64,000 nt of DNA from Erythrobacter sanguineus (lineage in GTDB: Bacteria; Pseudomonadota; Alphaproteobacteria; Sphingomonadales; Sphingomonadaceae): the NCBI GenBank assembly GCA_945878845.1, contig CAMCUB010000009.1, forward strand, positions 1 to 64,000, read 5' to 3'. Below are positions 31,718-42,456 of this stretch, piece after piece (within the stretch, counting starts at the first letter, position 1; each line of letters begins with the position of its first letter). The translations under genes were made by a program, and so were the position numbers. Under the pieces are notes generated by a model. It was not told where the DNA came from. It saw nothing but the letters and a program-made list of their open reading frames with translations, and made no database searches.

Positions 31718-34303
31718 ATGAGCGACGACAACGACAACCAGCGCACCCGCAAACCCCTCGGCCTCAAGCGGTCGGTGGATGCGGGCGAGGTCAAGCAGAC
31801 CTTCAGCCACGGCCGCACCAACAAGGTGGTGGTCGAGGTGAAGCGCCGCCGCGTGCTCGGCAAGCCCGGCGAAGCGGCCCCGCCGCCGCCGCCCGCTCCC
31901 GAACCGGTCGTGGCCGCGCCGCCCCCGCCCCCGCCGCCGCCCGCTCCCGCTCCGGCCCCAAAGCCCGCGCGCCCTGCGCCCGCCGGTGAGACCCCGCAGG
32001 AGCGCGTGAAGCGTCTCCAGCTGGAAGCCGAGGAAGAGCGGCTGCGGATGGCCGAGGAAGCGCGCAAGCGCGAGGACGAAGAGCGTGCACGCGCCGAAGA
32101 GGATGAGCGTCGCCGCGCCGAGGAAAACCGCCGTGCCGAAGAAGAGGCCGAGCGTGCACGCGCCGAAGCCGCCAACGCGCCCGCGCAGCCCGAGGCCGCG
32201 CCTGCGCCCGCACCCGCTGCTGAGGCTCCCGAGGCTCCTGCCGCCGCCGAGGAAGCGCCCGCCGCACCAGCTGCCGCCGGGGCCCCTGTTCCCGCCGCGC
32301 GCCGTTTCACCCCGGTCGAGCGCCCCGAGCTCAAGCGCCCGCCCGCAGCCGAAGCCAAACCCAAGAAGAAGGACGACAAGCGCGCCGCGCCCGTTGATGA
32401 GGGCAAGGATAACCGCCGCTCGGGCAAGCTCACCGTCACCCGTGCACTCAACGAGGACGAAGGCCGCCGTGCGCGCAGCCTCGCCGCGCTGAAGCGTGCG
32501 CGCGAGAAGGAACGCCGCGGGCAGGGCGGGCCGTCGAAGCCGCGCGAAAAGCAGGTGCGCGACGTGGTCGTCCCCGAGGCGATCACCGTCAGCGAGCTTG
32601 CCAACCGCATGGCCGAAAAGGGCGCCGACCTGGTGAAGGCGCTGTTCAATCTGGGCATGATGGTCACGGTCAACCAGACCATCGATCAGGACACCGCCGA
32701 ATTGCTGGTCGAGGAATTCGGCCACAACATCACCCGCGTCTCGGCGAGCGATGTCGACATCGACAGCAGCGCGGATGCCGATCCGATCGAAACGCAGCTG
32801 CCGCGTCCGCCGGTGGTGACGATCATGGGCCATGTCGACCACGGCAAGACCAGCCTGCTGGATGCTCTGCGCGGCACCGACGTTGTGAAGGGCGAGGCCG
32901 GCGGCATCACCCAGCATATCGGCGCCTACCAGATCACCACCAAGGACAAGGCGAAGATCACCTTCCTCGACACGCCGGGCCACGCGGCCTTCACCGAGAT
33001 GCGGATGCGCGGGGCGAATGTCACCGACATCGTCATCCTGGTGGTCGCAGGCGATGACGGGCTGATGCCGCAGACGATCGAGGCGATCAACCATACCAAG
33101 GCGGCCGGCGTGCCGATGATCGTGGCGATCACCAAGTCGGACAAGCCCGAGTTCAACCCGCAGAAGATCCGCGAACGTCTGCTCGAGCACGAAGTCGTCG
33201 TCGAGGCGATGTCGGGAGATGTGCAGGACGTGGAAGTCTCGGCCAAGACCGGCGCGGGGCTCGACCAGTTGATCGATGCGATCAACCTCCAGGCCGAGCT
33301 GCTCGAGCTGACGGCCCGCCCTGACCGCGATGCCGAGGCGACCGTGATCGAAGCCCAGCTCGACAAGGGCCGCGGGCCGGTCGCGACCGTGCTCGTCACC
33401 CGCGGGACGCTCAAGCGCGGCGACACCTTCGTGGTCGGCACGCAAAGCGGCAAGGTCCGCGCGATCGTCGACGACAAGGGCCAGCAGCTCAAGGAAGCCG
33501 GCCCCTCGATGCCGGTCGAAGTGCTCGGCCTTGGCGGGGTGCCGTCTGCGGGCGACAACCTCACCGTGGTCGAGAACGAGCAGCGTGCCCGTGAAGTCGC
33601 CAAGTATCGTCAGGAACTCGCGACCGAAAAGCGCACGGCGCTCGCACCGACCAATTTCGACACGATGTTCAACACGCTGTCGTCCAACGTCATCGAATTC
33701 CCGGTGGTGGTGAAGGCCGATGTGCAGGGCTCGGTCGAAGCGATCGTGAACGCGCTCCACAACCTCTCGAACGACGACATCAAGGTGCGCGTCCTCAATG
33801 GCGGTGTCGGTGCGATCACCGAAAGCGACGTGGTGCTGGCAGGCGGATCGAAGGCGCCGATCATCGGCTTCAACGTGCGTCCGAACGCCAAGGCGCGCGA
33901 ACTGCTGAAGCGCGATAATGTGCGGATGATGTATTACGACGTCATCTATCACCTGACCGATGCGATCGCCAAGGAGATGATCGGCGAGCTTGGTCCGGAG
34001 CGGATCGAGCATGTGGTCGGCCGCGCGCTGGTCAAAGAGGTGTTCAAGTCGGGCAAGCGCGACAAGGCCGCCGGTCTGCTGGTGGAAGAAGGGGTCATCC
34101 GCAAGGGACTTTTCGCCCGTCTCACCCGCGCCGATGTCATCGTTTCAGCCACCAAGATCGCTTCGCTGCGGCGCTTCAAGGACGATGTCGACGAGGTCCG
34201 TGCGGGTCTCGAATGCGGCGTGGTGCTCGAGGATACCAACGACATCAAGCCGGGCGACCAGCTCGAAGTCTTCTCGGTCGAGGAGCGTGAGCGGACCCTG
34301 TGA
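31718..34303 (+). CDS. infB: Translation initiation factor IF-2
   Basis: An 861-residue IF-2. A long Pro/Ala/Glu-rich N-terminal half contains [20 protein letters not shown] and a charged helix ([20 protein letters not shown]). The IF2_N-like domain ([21 protein letters not shown]) follows, then the GTPase: G1 GHVDHGKT (about residue 370), G3 DTPGHAAF, G4 ITKSDKP. Domains II-IV end in [10 protein letters not shown]. The GC-rich repeats in its first 600 bases are coding. The stop overlaps the GTG of the next gene. Confidence 0.97.
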   Translation: MSDDNDNQRTRKPLGLKRSVDAGEVKQTFSHGRTNKVVVEVKRRRVLGKPGEAAPPPPPAPEPVVAAPPPPPPPPAPAPAPKPARPAPAGETPQERVKRLQLEAEEERLRMAEEARKREDEERARAEEDERRRAEENRRAEEEAERARAEAANAPAQPEAAPAPAPAAEAPEAPAAAEEAPAAPAAAGAPVPAARRFTPVERPELKRPPAAEAKPKKKDDKRAAPVDEGKDNRRSGKLTVTRALNEDEGRRARSLAALKRAREKERRGQGGPSKPREKQVRDVVVPEAITVSELANRMAEKGADLVKALFNLGMMVTVNQTIDQDTAELLVEEFGHNITRVSASDVDIDSSADADPIETQLPRPPVVTIMGHVDHGKTSLLDALRGTDVVKGEAGGITQHIGAYQITTKDKAKITFLDTPGHAAFTEMRMRGANVTDIVILVVAGDDGLMPQTIEAINHTKAAGVPMIVAITKSDKPEFNPQKIRERLLEHEVVVEAMSGDVQDVEVSAKTGAGLDQLIDAINLQAELLELTARPDRDAEATVIEAQLDKGRGPVATVLVTRGTLKRGDTFVVGTQSGKVRAIVDDKGQQLKEAGPSMPVEVLGLGGVPSAGDNLTVVENEQRAREVAKYRQELATEKRTALAPTNFDTMFNTLSSNVIEFPVVVKADVQGSVEAIVNALHNLSNDDIKVRVLNGGVGAITESDVVLAGGSKAPIIGFNVRPNAKARELLKRDNVRMMYYDVIYHLTDAIAKEMIGELGPERIEHVVGRALVKEVFKSGKRDKAAGLLVEEGVIRKGLFARLTRADVIVSATKIASLRRFKDDVDEVRAGLECGVVLEDTNDIKPGDQLEVFSVEERERTL

Positions 34304-34743
34304 GCCTTCACGACAATCACTACCCCGACGATGCCGGGCAGTCGCCGCACACGGCGCTGCTCGGCAGCGAGTTCGTCAGCTTTGACGAGGCGAGCCAGAC
34401 CGTCACCATGCGCTTCACCGTCAAGCGCGAGGTCTGCACCTGGCGCGGCGGCGTGCAGGGCGGGCTGGTTGCGGGCTATCTCGATGACGTGATGGGCTAT
34501 GCCTATGTCGCGGCCACGGGCGGCTTCATGGCGCCGCTCAATCTCGACATTTCCATGAGCCTCATCCGCCTGATCCCCGAAGGCGCGACCATCATGGCCA
34601 AGGGCCGGGTGGTGAAGGCGGGCCAGCGCGTCGTCTTTCTTGAGGGCGAATTGCTGGCGGAAGACGGGACGATCTATGCCCGCGCCACCTCCACCGCGAT
34701 CCCCACGCCGCGTCCGACGCCGACCAGCACGGGGATGGGGTAG
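34300..34743 (+). CDS. PaaI-type hotdog thioesterase
   Basis: A 147-residue hotdog-fold protein starting at GTG inside the infB stop (GTGA). CTWRGGVQGGLVAGYLDDVMGYAYV carries the PaaI-like G..hGG...a..D motif with the catalytic Asp; LNLDISMSLIRLIPEGATIMA fits the core sheet. It is coupled to infB and to the next gene (overlapping GTG). The substrate is unknown and the position in the operon may be incidental. Confidence 0.8.
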   Translation: MSLHDNHYPDDAGQSPHTALLGSEFVSFDEASQTVTMRFTVKREVCTWRGGVQGGLVAGYLDDVMGYAYVAATGGFMAPLNLDISMSLIRLIPEGATIMAKGRVVKAGQRVVFLEGELLAEDGTIYARATSTAIPTPRPTPTSTGMG

Positions 34744-35285
34744 TGGCCACTGTCCGGCTCGCCGCCCTGCTTGGCAGCATCAATGTCGGCGGCAACCGGC
34801 TGAAGATGGCTGACCTGCGCGCGGCGATGGAAGCGGCGGGCTTCGCCAATGTCGCCACGGTCACCGCGAGCGGGAATGTGCTGTTCGACGGCGACCCTGC
34901 CAGCCAGAGCGAATACGCGGCGCGCATCGCCCAAGTGATCGCGGACAGGTTCGGCATTGCGACCTTCGCCGTCGTCGTCACCCGCGATGGCCTGCTGGGT
35001 GCGGTCGCTGAGAACCCCTTCGCCGGTGACGGCGCTGACAACATGGTCCATGTCCATTTCCTCGAAAACCAACCCGGCCCTGAGGCTTTCGCCCGGCTCG
35101 CCAGCGACCATGAAGGTCGCGGGTCGGAGCGGCTTGCGCCGGGCACCTCGGCCCTGCATATCGATTTCGTGGACAGCGCCGCCAACAGCAAGCTGACAGG
35201 CCCCTTCCTGCTCAAGCGCCTCGGGTGCCGCGGGACGGCGCGCAATGTCCGTTCGATCCGGCGGATTGCCGAGGCGATGGCGTAA
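34743..35285 (+). CDS. DUF1697 family protein
   Basis: A 180-residue protein with the DUF1697 pattern: [42 protein letters not shown], a central [17 protein letters not shown] and the C-terminal [22 protein letters not shown]. It starts at GTG overlapping the preceding stop and ends overlapping the rbfA ATG (TAATG). The family has no known function. Confidence 0.85.
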   Translation: MATVRLAALLGSINVGGNRLKMADLRAAMEAAGFANVATVTASGNVLFDGDPASQSEYAARIAQVIADRFGIATFAVVVTRDGLLGAVAENPFAGDGADNMVHVHFLENQPGPEAFARLASDHEGRGSERLAPGTSALHIDFVDSAANSKLTGPFLLKRLGCRGTARNVRSIRRIAEAMA

Positions 35286-35686
35286 TGGCGAAGGCTCCCT
35301 TCACCACCGAACAGCAATCGGTCCGCGTCCTCAAGGTGGGCGAGCGGGTGCGGCATATCCTGTCGGAATTGCTCGCGCGCGGCGAGGTGCATGATGATGT
35401 CGTGAGCTCGAGCCACATCTCGGTCACCGAGGTGCGCATGACGCCAGACCTGCGCAACGCGACCGCCTATGTGAAGGCCTTGGCAGGCGCGGGCGACGAG
35501 GAAGTCGTCAAGGCGCTGCGCCAGAACACCGCCTTCCTCCAGCGCGAGGTCGCGCAGCGGCTGGGGCTGAAATTCGCGCCCAAGCTCAGGTTCCGCAAGG
35601 ACGAGAGCTTTGCCGAGGCCGACCGGATCGAAGCGCTGCTGCGCGACCCCAAGGTGGCGCGCGATCTTGAGGACGAGGACGAGTAG
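35285..35686 (+). CDS. rbfA: 30S ribosome-binding factor RbfA
   Basis: A 133-residue KH-like assembly factor for the small subunit. [32 protein letters not shown] and the late [19 protein letters not shown] are diagnostic. The acidic tail (DLEDEDE) is usual for the group. It overlaps the DUF1697 stop and closes the rimP-to-rbfA transcription unit; convergent yceI begins 6 bases later. Confidence 0.96.
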   Translation: MAKAPFTTEQQSVRVLKVGERVRHILSELLARGEVHDDVVSSSHISVTEVRMTPDLRNATAYVKALAGAGDEEVVKALRQNTAFLQREVAQRLGLKFAPKLRFRKDESFAEADRIEALLRDPKVARDLEDEDE

Positions 35687-35692
35687 CCCCGC

Positions 35693-36277
35693 CTAACGCG
35701 GCAGCATCCGCGCCTTCAGCGTAATGTCGACCTTGTTGCCGACCACCAGCTGATAGGACGTCATCCCGAATTGCCGCCGGTCGATGGTGGTGGTGCCGGT
35801 GAAGCTGATCGGCTTGCCCGCATTGCGCACCGGATCGGCATCGAAGGTCACGATCAGGCTCGCAGGCTTCGTCACGCCGCGCGCGGTCAGCTCGCCCGAC
35901 ACCGTGCCTTTGGTCGCGCTCGCCAGTTTCAGCGAGCGGCCCATGAAGCGGATCGTCGGGTATTTCTCGACCCAGAAGAACTTGTCGCCGCGCAAGCGTG
36001 CGAGAGTGACGGAGTCGGGCGCTTGGATCGCGGTCGCATCGAAGGTCACGTCGATCAGCGCCTTCTCGGGCGCGCCGGGGACGATCGTCACCGCGCCCTC
36101 CATCCGCGGAAAACGCGCGGTCTTGCTGGAGAGGCCGAAGAAGGGGACCTTGGCCGAGACATTGCTCGCTGAGGCATCGAGCGTGTAGCGCTGCGGGGTG
36201 CTTGCCGTGTTGGCCAGCGCCAGCGCGGCCAGCAGCGGCAGCAGCAGCAAGCGGGGGAGGGTGCGGGCGCTGTTCAT
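35693..36277 (-). CDS. YceI-family periplasmic lipid-binding protein
   Basis: A 194-residue exported protein. A signal peptide (LPRLLLLPLLAALALANTA) precedes the YceI lipocalin-like barrel: YTLDASASNVSAKVPFFGL, PGAPEKALIDVTFDATAI, DKFFWVEKYPTIRF, SGELTARGVTKPASLIVTF. The last strand region, DRRQFGMTSY, is characteristic. The start at 36277 has GGAGATTGT just upstream. Members bind polyisoprenoids; the ligand here is unknown. Confidence 0.9.
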   Translation of the reverse strand: MNSARTLPRLLLLPLLAALALANTASTPQRYTLDASASNVSAKVPFFGLSSKTARFPRMEGAVTIVPGAPEKALIDVTFDATAIQAPDSVTLARLRGDKFFWVEKYPTIRFMGRSLKLASATKGTVSGELTARGVTKPASLIVTFDADPVRNAGKPISFTGTTTIDRRQFGMTSYQLVVGNKVDITLKARMLPR

Positions 36278-36357
36278 ACAATCTCCGATACGCATGACTT
36301 GCGCAAAAGGTTCACAACGCGCTCGCCCCTAAGGCAGCAAAGCGATAGGCAGCCGCG

Positions 36358-36933
36358 ATGGCCAAGCTCTACTTCTACTATGCCAGCATGAATGCAGGCA
36401 AAAGCTCGCACCTGTTGCAGGCCGATTTCAATTATCGCGAGCGGGGCATGCGCACCATGCTGTGGACCGCGGCGCTCGACAGCCGTTCGGCCGGCATGGT
36501 GAGGAGCCGCATCGGGCTGGAGAGCGAGGCGCACCGCTTCGCCCCCGGCACCGACCTGTGGGCCGAAGTGAGCGCGGTCCATGCAGCCACCAAGCTCGAT
36601 TGCGTGCTGGTCGACGAGGCGCAATTCCTCACCCCCGATCAGGTGTGGCAGTTGGCGCGGCTGGCGGACGAGGCGGGGATACCGGTGCTGTGCTATGGCC
36701 TCAGGACGGACTTCCAGGGCGCGTTATTTCCCGGCTCGGCGGTCCTGCTGGGGATTGCGGACGCGCTGGTGGAATTGAAGGCCGTTTGCCATTGCGGGCG
36801 CAAGGCTACGATGAACCTGCGGGTCGATGACAGCGGCGCAGCGGTACGGCAGGGCCAGCAGACCGAGATCGGCGGGAATGACCGCTATGTCGCGCTGTGC
36901 CGCAAGCATTTTTCGCAGGCGCTCGGCCGATGA
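36358..36933 (+). CDS. tdk: Thymidine kinase
   Basis: A 191-residue type II thymidine kinase. P-loop YYASMNAGKSSHLLQ, the DEAQFLTPDQVWQLARLADE segment (catalytic Glu), the YGLRTDFQG loop and the zinc/lasso end CHCGRKATMNLR are present. It salvages thymidine to TMP. Its TGA overlaps the truB ATG (ATGA), so the two are coupled. Confidence 0.97.
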   Translation: MAKLYFYYASMNAGKSSHLLQADFNYRERGMRTMLWTAALDSRSAGMVRSRIGLESEAHRFAPGTDLWAEVSAVHAATKLDCVLVDEAQFLTPDQVWQLARLADEAGIPVLCYGLRTDFQGALFPGSAVLLGIADALVELKAVCHCGRKATMNLRVDDSGAAVRQGQQTEIGGNDRYVALCRKHFSQALGR

Positions 36934-37943
36934 CCGGCCCGCTGTCCGGCTGGCTGATCCTCGACAAGCCGAAGGGCATGGGGAGCACGCAAGGGGTGAG
37001 CGCGGTCAAGCGGGTGCTGCGGCAGAACAGTTATGCCAAGTCCAAAGTCGGCCACGGCGGGACGCTCGATCCGCTGGCCGAAGGCGTGCTGCCGATCGCG
37101 CTTGGCGAGGCGACCAAGCTTGCCGGACGGATGCTCGATAGCGACAAGATTTACGCCTTCACCGTGCAGTTCGGAGAGGAGACCGACACGCTCGACACCG
37201 AGGGGCCGGTCATTGCCACCAGCGAGGTGCGGCCGACGCTGGCAGAGGTGGAGGCGGTGCTCCCGCGCTTCACGGGCCCGATCGAGCAGGTGCCGCCCGC
37301 CTATTCCGCGCTCAAGGTCGACGGCCAGCGCGCCTATGATCTGGCGCGCGCGGGGGAGGTGGTAGAGCTCAAATCGCGGGCGGTGACCATTCGTTCGCTA
37401 TTCCTCCGTCATGCTGAACTTGTTTCAGCATCCATCGCGCCGCAAGAGCCGTCCGCGCGGAACGAGGAATGGACCCTGGAAGCGAAGCTGTCCTTGGACA
37501 ACCAAGTTCAAGGTGACGAAGGTTTGGGATCTGTCACCTTGGAAGCCCACGTCTCCAAGGGCACCTACATCCGCAGCCTCGCCCGCGACATTGCCTACGC
37601 CCTTGGTACCTGCGGCCACGTAACCTACCTGCGCCGCATCAAGGCCGGGCCCTTCCTCGAAAGCCAAGCGATTTCGCTGGACAATCTGGAGGAAGCGGCT
37701 AAGGGCCGGGGCCTTGAACACCTCCTCCTGCCGCTGGAGGCGGGGCTGGACGACATCCCGGCCCTCGCACTCGACCAGACAAGCGCGCAGGCGGTCCGAC
37801 AGGGCCGGGTGCTGTCTGGCATGCCCCACTCATCCGGGCTCTATCTGGCGAAACTGGGCACAGTTCCGGTCGCGCTGATGGAAATTTCGGATGGCACGGC
37901 CACGGTCGTGCGCGGGTTCAACCTTCCCGATGTCGCTGAGTAA
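36930..37943 (+). CDS. truB: tRNA pseudouridine-55 synthase with in-frame palindromic insertion
   Basis: A 337-residue TruB that isomerises U55 of tRNA. Catalytic Asp lies in [38 protein letters not shown] and [21 protein letters not shown] are family blocks. Between them about 35 extra residues ([13 protein letters not shown] through DEGLGSVT) are encoded by a palindromic repeat element inserted in frame. The PUA-like C-terminus follows. The start at 36930 overlaps tdk. The enzyme is probably functional, as the insertion sits between conserved blocks. Confidence 0.94.
   Translation: MTGPLSGWLILDKPKGMGSTQGVSAVKRVLRQNSYAKSKVGHGGTLDPLAEGVLPIALGEATKLAGRMLDSDKIYAFTVQFGEETDTLDTEGPVIATSEVRPTLAEVEAVLPRFTGPIEQVPPAYSALKVDGQRAYDLARAGEVVELKSRAVTIRSLFLRHAELVSASIAPQEPSARNEEWTLEAKLSLDNQVQGDEGLGSVTLEAHVSKGTYIRSLARDIAYALGTCGHVTYLRRIKAGPFLESQAISLDNLEEAAKGRGLEHLLLPLEAGLDDIPALALDQTSAQAVRQGRVLSGMPHSSGLYLAKLGTVPVALMEISDGTATVVRGFNLPDVAE
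37400..37545. repeat. Palindromic repeat element inside truB
   Basis: The left arm holds a perfect hairpin, ATGCTGAA/TTCAGCAT (37411-37418 with 37424-37431). The right arm ends with an inverted pair, CAAGGTGAC/GTCACCTTG, at about 37509-37543. The translated signature RHAELVSAS recurs in dispersed palindromic repeats of alphaproteobacteria. It keeps the reading frame open and lengthens TruB. Confidence 0.6.
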
Positions 37944-37957
37944 GAAAGAGACGTACT

Positions 37958-38227
37958 ATGTCGGTGACCGCCGAAGTTAAGCAGACCATCATTGCTGACA
38001 ATGCCCGTGATTCCAAGGACACCGGCAGCCCCGAAGTGCAGGTTGCGATCCTCACGCAGCGCATCCGCAACCTGACCGAGCACTTCAAGGATCACCACAA
38101 GGACAACCACTCGCGCCGCGGCCTTCTGATGATGGTCAACAAGCGTCGCACGCTGCTCGCCTATCTCAAGAAGAAGGATGTCGAGCGCTACAATGCGCTG
38201 ATCCAGAAGCTGGGCCTGCGTAAGTAA
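37958..38227 (+). CDS. rpsO: 30S ribosomal protein S15
   Basis: An 89-residue S15. The family sequence is clear: [46 protein letters not shown] and the C-terminal [12 protein letters not shown]. It lies 14 bases after truB and upstream of pnp, the conserved truB-rpsO-pnp order. A strong terminator follows 14 bases after the stop. Confidence 0.98.
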   Translation: MSVTAEVKQTIIADNARDSKDTGSPEVQVAILTQRIRNLTEHFKDHHKDNHSRRGLLMMVNKRRTLLAYLKKKDVERYNALIQKLGLRK

Positions 38228-38241
38228 GAGTTTTGCGAAAG

Positions 38242-38267
38242 GGCGGCTCCAAGGGGCCGCCTTTTTT
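38242..38267 (+). terminator. Rho-independent terminator after rpsO
   Basis: GGCGGCTCC pairs with GGGGCCGCC (one G-U pair) around a tiny loop and is followed by a run of six T residues. It should end most rpsO transcripts and separate rpsO from pnp. Confidence 0.85.
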
Positions 38268-38403
38268 GCATATCGGGCTTGGCAGACATCCGGTCTGCTC
38301 CGCCTTGGGGCCGAAGCGCTCCGCACCGGACCGGGACGGTTGTTTCCCCGGCACATGAGGCCCCGCGATGGTAATATGGCCGCGCGGGTCAGAAGGAAAA
38401 CCA

Positions 38404-40710
38404 ATGTTCGACACGAAAACCGTATCGCTGGAGTGGGGCGGCAAGACCCTCACTCTGGAAACCGGGCGTATTGCCCGTCAGGCCGATGGCGCCGTTCTGG
38501 CGACCTATGGCGAAACCGTGGTGCTGTGCGCCGTGACCGCCGCCAAGTCGGTGAAGGACGGGCAGGATTTCTTCCCGCTCACCGTCCACTATCAGGAAAA
38601 GTTCTCCGCCGCCGGGCGCATCCCGGGCGGCTTCTTCAAGCGTGAACGCGGCGCGACCGAGAAGGAAACGCTCACCAGCCGCCTGATCGACCGTCCGATC
38701 CGTCCGCTGTTCCCCGAAGGCTTCTACAACGAAATCAACGTGATCTGTCAGGTCCTGTCGTTCGACGGTGAGACCGAGGCGGATATCGTTGCGATGATCG
38801 CGGCCTCGGCTGCGCTGACCATCTCGGGCGTGCCTTTCATGGGCCCGATCGGCGCCGCGCGCGTCGGCTTTGTCGACGGCGAATACACGCTCAATCCGAA
38901 GCAGGACAAGGCGCTCGCCGAAGGCCGCCTCGATCTGGTCGTCGCCGCCACGCAAGACGCGGTGATGATGGTCGAATCCGAAGCCAAGGAACTGACCGAG
39001 GACGAAATGCTCGGCGCCGTCATGTTTGCGCATGACGAGATCCGCAAGGTCATCGGCGCGATCATCGATCTGGCCGAGAAGGCCGCCAAGGATCCGTGGA
39101 CCGTCGACCTCAGCGACAACACCGCTGACATGAAGGCCAAGCTCAAGGAACTGATCGGCGGCGACATCGCGGCGGCCTACAAGGTCACCGACAAGTCGGC
39201 GCGTTCGAACATGCTCAACGAAGCCCGGGCCAAGGCCAAGGCGGCGTTTGCTGACGAAGGCGGCCAGACCCAGATGGTCGCTGGCAAGCTGATGAAGAAG
39301 CTCGAAGCCGAAATCGTGCGCGGGGCGATCCTCAAGGATGGCCAGCGCATCGACGGCCGCAAGCTCGATCAGGTTCGCCCGATCGAAGCGATCGTCGGCT
39401 TCCTGCCGCGCACGCATGGTTCGTCGCTGTTCACCCGCGGCGAGACGCAGGCGATCTGCACCACCACGCTCGGCACCAAGGATTCCGAGCAGATGATCGA
39501 CGGGCTGGAAGGCCTGAGCTATTCCAGCTTCATGCTGCACTACAACGTCCCGCCCTATTCGGTCGGTGAAGTGGGCCGCTTCGGCGCCCCGGGTCGCCGC
39601 GAAGTCGGTCACGGCAAGCTCGCCTGGCGCGCGCTGAACCCCGTGCTGCCGAGCAAGGAAGACTTCCCCTACACGATCCGCGTTCTGTCGGACATCACCG
39701 AGTCCAACGGCTCGTCCTCGATGGCCACCGTCTGCGGCGGCTGTCTGTCGATGATGGACGCGGGCGTTCCGGTGAAGTCGCCCGTCTCGGGCATCGCCAT
39801 GGGCCTGATCCTCGAAGGTGACGAATTCGCCGTCCTCTCGGACATTCTGGGCGATGAAGACCACCTCGGCGACATGGACTTCAAGGTCGCCGGCACCGAG
39901 AACGGCATCACCACGATGCAGATGGACATCAAGATCGCCGGCATCACGCAGGAGATCATGGCCAAGGCGCTCGAGCAGGCGAAGGCCGGCCGCATGCACA
40001 TCCTTGGCGAAATGGCCAAGGCGCTGACCGGTGCCCGCACCGAAGTCAGCAAGCACGCTCCGCGCATCGAGACGATCCAGATCGACAAGTCGAAGATCCG
40101 TGACGTCATCGGCACCGGCGGCAAGGTGATCCGCGAGATTGTCGCCGAAACCGGCGCCAAGGTCGACATCGACGATGAAGGCGTGATCAAGATCTCGTCC
40201 AGCAACGTCGACGAGATCGAAGCGGCCAAGAAGTGGATCCTCGGCATCACGCAGGAAGCCGAAGTCGGCAAGATCTATGACGGCAAGGTCGTGAACATCG
40301 TCGATTTCGGCGCTTTCGTGAACTTCATGGGCGGCAAGGACGGTCTCGTCCACGTCTCGGAAATGCGCAACGAGCGGGTCGAAAAGCCCACCGATGTCGT
40401 CTCCGAAGGCATGGAAGTGAAGGTCAAGGTGCTCGAGATCGACCAGCGCGGCAAGGTCCGCCTGTCGATGCGCGTCGTCGATCAGGAAACCGGCGCCGAG
40501 CTGGAGGACACCCGTCCGCCCCGCGAAGCGCGCGAACCGCGCAGCGGCGGTGACCGCGGTGGTGACCGCGGCGATCGTCGCGGGCCCCGCGGCGGCGGCG
40601 ACCGTGGTGGTCGCGGCGGTGACCGTGGTGGCCGTGGCGGCGACCGCGGCGGCGACCGCGGCCCGCGCGACAGCGGCCCGGCGGGTCTCCCCGACTTCCT
40701 GAAGGACTAA
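38404..40710 (+). CDS. pnp: Polyribonucleotide nucleotidyltransferase (PNPase)
   Basis: A 768-residue 3'-5' phosphorolytic exonuclease of the degradosome. Two RNase PH domains ([24 protein letters not shown]-like block near [28 protein letters not shown]), a KH domain ([20 protein letters not shown]) and an S1 domain ([20 protein letters not shown]) are in order. The C-terminus has an unusual Arg/Gly-rich tail ([18 protein letters not shown]). The leader has a hairpin, GCAGAC/GTCTGC (38282-38298), which may serve autoregulation. Confidence 0.97.
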   Translation: MFDTKTVSLEWGGKTLTLETGRIARQADGAVLATYGETVVLCAVTAAKSVKDGQDFFPLTVHYQEKFSAAGRIPGGFFKRERGATEKETLTSRLIDRPIRPLFPEGFYNEINVICQVLSFDGETEADIVAMIAASAALTISGVPFMGPIGAARVGFVDGEYTLNPKQDKALAEGRLDLVVAATQDAVMMVESEAKELTEDEMLGAVMFAHDEIRKVIGAIIDLAEKAAKDPWTVDLSDNTADMKAKLKELIGGDIAAAYKVTDKSARSNMLNEARAKAKAAFADEGGQTQMVAGKLMKKLEAEIVRGAILKDGQRIDGRKLDQVRPIEAIVGFLPRTHGSSLFTRGETQAICTTTLGTKDSEQMIDGLEGLSYSSFMLHYNVPPYSVGEVGRFGAPGRREVGHGKLAWRALNPVLPSKEDFPYTIRVLSDITESNGSSSMATVCGGCLSMMDAGVPVKSPVSGIAMGLILEGDEFAVLSDILGDEDHLGDMDFKVAGTENGITTMQMDIKIAGITQEIMAKALEQAKAGRMHILGEMAKALTGARTEVSKHAPRIETIQIDKSKIRDVIGTGGKVIREIVAETGAKVDIDDEGVIKISSSNVDEIEAAKKWILGITQEAEVGKIYDGKVVNIVDFGAFVNFMGGKDGLVHVSEMRNERVEKPTDVVSEGMEVKVKVLEIDQRGKVRLSMRVVDQETGAELEDTRPPREAREPRSGGDRGGDRGDRRGPRGGGDRGGRGGDRGGRGGDRGGDRGPRDSGPAGLPDFLKD

Positions 40711-40733
40711 CCGCCTCTTGCAGGCATGAACAA

Positions 40734-40768
40734 AAAGGCCGCCCGGAGCGATCCGGGCGGCCTTTCCT
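40734..40768. terminator. Bidirectional terminator between pnp and the convergent gene
   Basis: A perfect 14-bp stem, AAAGGCCGCCCGGA (40734-40747) with TCCGGGCGGCCTTT (40752-40765), has a 4-base loop. It is flanked by T-rich sequence on both strands, so it can end pnp on plus and the 40789-42456 gene on minus. Confidence 0.85.
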
Positions 40769-40788
40769 TTTGTGCGCCGCCGGGAAGG

Positions 40789-42456
40789 TCAGCCGAACAG
40801 CATCTCGAGCCCCTTGAGGTGGTTTTCGGCAGCCTGACGCGTCATATCCCGGTACTCGGCAATGGCCTTCTTCACCGGGCCGGCAAAGAACCTCGCCGGT
40901 TCGGGCAGCTCCTTGAGCTGAAGCTTCTCGATCGCGCCGCCAGCGCTCCTGATTGCCTCGGCCTGCTCGAAGGTCTCCCTGACCATGTGGCCGAGCACCA
41001 GCTGTTCGAGCAGCACATTGTCGAACACCACATCAGGCAGCCGCTTGCGGATGTCCGGAATGAGCTCGCGCTTGACGAGCTTGAGATCGATAATGATGTC
41101 GATCAGGAACTGCGACACCCAGCACGGCCCCAGCGTGAGGTAGAGATGCTGGCGCAGCGCCTCGCCCAGCTCCAGCACCGGGGCGTCGCGGTAATATTCC
41201 TGGAAGCCGACAGTCTCGAAATGGCTGGTGACGACCGCAGTATGGAAGCACGACGTGCCGAAGCCCGGGGGGCAGAGCCAGACCGCGAGGTTCTGGAAAT
41301 AGCGGCTGATCTTCTTCCAGTCATTGGTATTGGCGATCGCGATGTTGTCGATATTGACATCCATCCAGTGGTGCCACGTGCTGTCGGTCGCCACGCGGCC
41401 GACGCCCGCGCGGTGCCCGTCATAGACCGAGATCATCGGGTTGTTGACGCGGGCGGGTTGGTCCAGCTTGGCGAAATTGTAGGGCGGATGCCCCAGATTG
41501 CTGCCGACCGCGATGATCTGCGGCGCAGGCTTGTCGCCGCCGTCGATGGCATCGGGATATTCCGGCTCGGCCTTGAACTTCTTGTCGGCCGAAAGGTCGG
41601 GGTCGGTAACGCACCAGCCTTCGTGGGCGTGATCGGGCATGACGTTGATCGGGCCGAGTTCGGGGTGGCACAGCACCGGGTGCGGGCGCCGCTTGTAGTG
41701 GATGAACGAGATCCGCACCGAGGCATCGGGCAGCCAGGTGATCGGCTGGACCGTCAGGTCACCCTGATGCGCCGTGTTGCCCAAGGGCAGCGGCCCGCCG
41801 GGCGCGCTGGGCTCGTAGGCCGCCGAGGGCGGGCGCAGCGTGTCGATCCGGGTCGGCCCCCCGATGGTCGGAACCCCATCGGCATTGGTCCAGCGCCGCA
41901 TGGTGCCGAGCCGGGGAATGCGGTGGCACATCGACGCGCCGAGATAGTGGTGATCGCCCGTGCCGAACAGGCCGCCCTTCTTCGCCGTCATCCATTCATC
42001 AAGCTTGGTCAGCTCGGCATCGGTGGAGGGGAAATTGCTCGCAGCCATGATCGGGCTGTCATTGGTCGTCCCGTTGTTGTCGGGCTCGAAGCCGAAGCAC
42101 CAGATTTGCTCATACTGGTCGATGACGGAGTTGCCGCCATCGGTCATGTCGAAGCGGAAATTGGTGTATTTCGGCTGAGTGGGCGAAGGCGACGCGGCCA
42201 CCGCCGGCGTGCCGAGCCCGCGCTGGGCGATGTCGACCCGGAACCGCAGGCACCCGATCCGGGTGTTGCGGATCAGCTCGATCACGCGCGAGATGCCGAA
42301 GCCGCCCGGCACGGGCGCGACGGCAATGCTGGGGTCAACCACGATCAAGATCCGGGCCGTTCGCACAGGCCGCCACTTCTTCAGCAGTTCCTTGATCGCC
42401 GGATCGAATACCGGGTGAACGAGAAGCTCGGGATCGAATCTTCTAATATCAGGCAT
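40789..42456 (-). CDS. Large protein of unknown function
   Basis: A 555-residue protein, apparently soluble with no signal peptide. An N-terminal region (RTARILIVVDPSIAVAP, SVIDQYEQIWCFGFEPDN, LTKLDEWMTAKKGGLFGTG) recalls the ThuA/glutamine-amidotransferase-like flavodoxin fold, but the catalytic triad is not evident. The remainder, with NVMPDHAHEGWCV, IIAVGSNLGHPPYNF and many Trp/Cys residues, is unfamiliar. It is monocistronic between a terminator and an AT-rich leader, and its codon use is close to that of its neighbours. I do not recognise a family. Confidence 0.75.
   Translation of the reverse strand: MPDIRRFDPELLVHPVFDPAIKELLKKWRPVRTARILIVVDPSIAVAPVPGGFGISRVIELIRNTRIGCLRFRVDIAQRGLGTPAVAASPSPTQPKYTNFRFDMTDGGNSVIDQYEQIWCFGFEPDNNGTTNDSPIMAASNFPSTDAELTKLDEWMTAKKGGLFGTGDHHYLGASMCHRIPRLGTMRRWTNADGVPTIGGPTRIDTLRPPSAAYEPSAPGGPLPLGNTAHQGDLTVQPITWLPDASVRISFIHYKRRPHPVLCHPELGPINVMPDHAHEGWCVTDPDLSADKKFKAEPEYPDAIDGGDKPAPQIIAVGSNLGHPPYNFAKLDQPARVNNPMISVYDGHRAGVGRVATDSTWHHWMDVNIDNIAIANTNDWKKISRYFQNLAVWLCPPGFGTSCFHTAVVTSHFETVGFQEYYRDAPVLELGEALRQHLYLTLGPCWVSQFLIDIIIDLKLVKRELIPDIRKRLPDVVFDNVLLEQLVLGHMVRETFEQAEAIRSAGGAIEKLQLKELPEPARFFAGPVKKAIAEYRDMTRQAAENHLKGLEMLFG

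Noticed and set aside
31870-32330. GC-rich repetitive stretch considered as a separate repeat element
   Set aside because: It is the Pro/Ala/Glu-rich N-terminal coding part of infB.
31469-34012. An 847-codon open frame on minus
   Set aside because: Antisense to infB; repetitive Gly/Arg/Asp composition follows from the IF-2 codons.
40545-40670. Short tandem DNA repeats at the end of pnp, considered as a CRISPR or repeat array
   Set aside because: They encode the Arg/Gly-rich PNPase tail in frame; no spacers or palindromic repeats.
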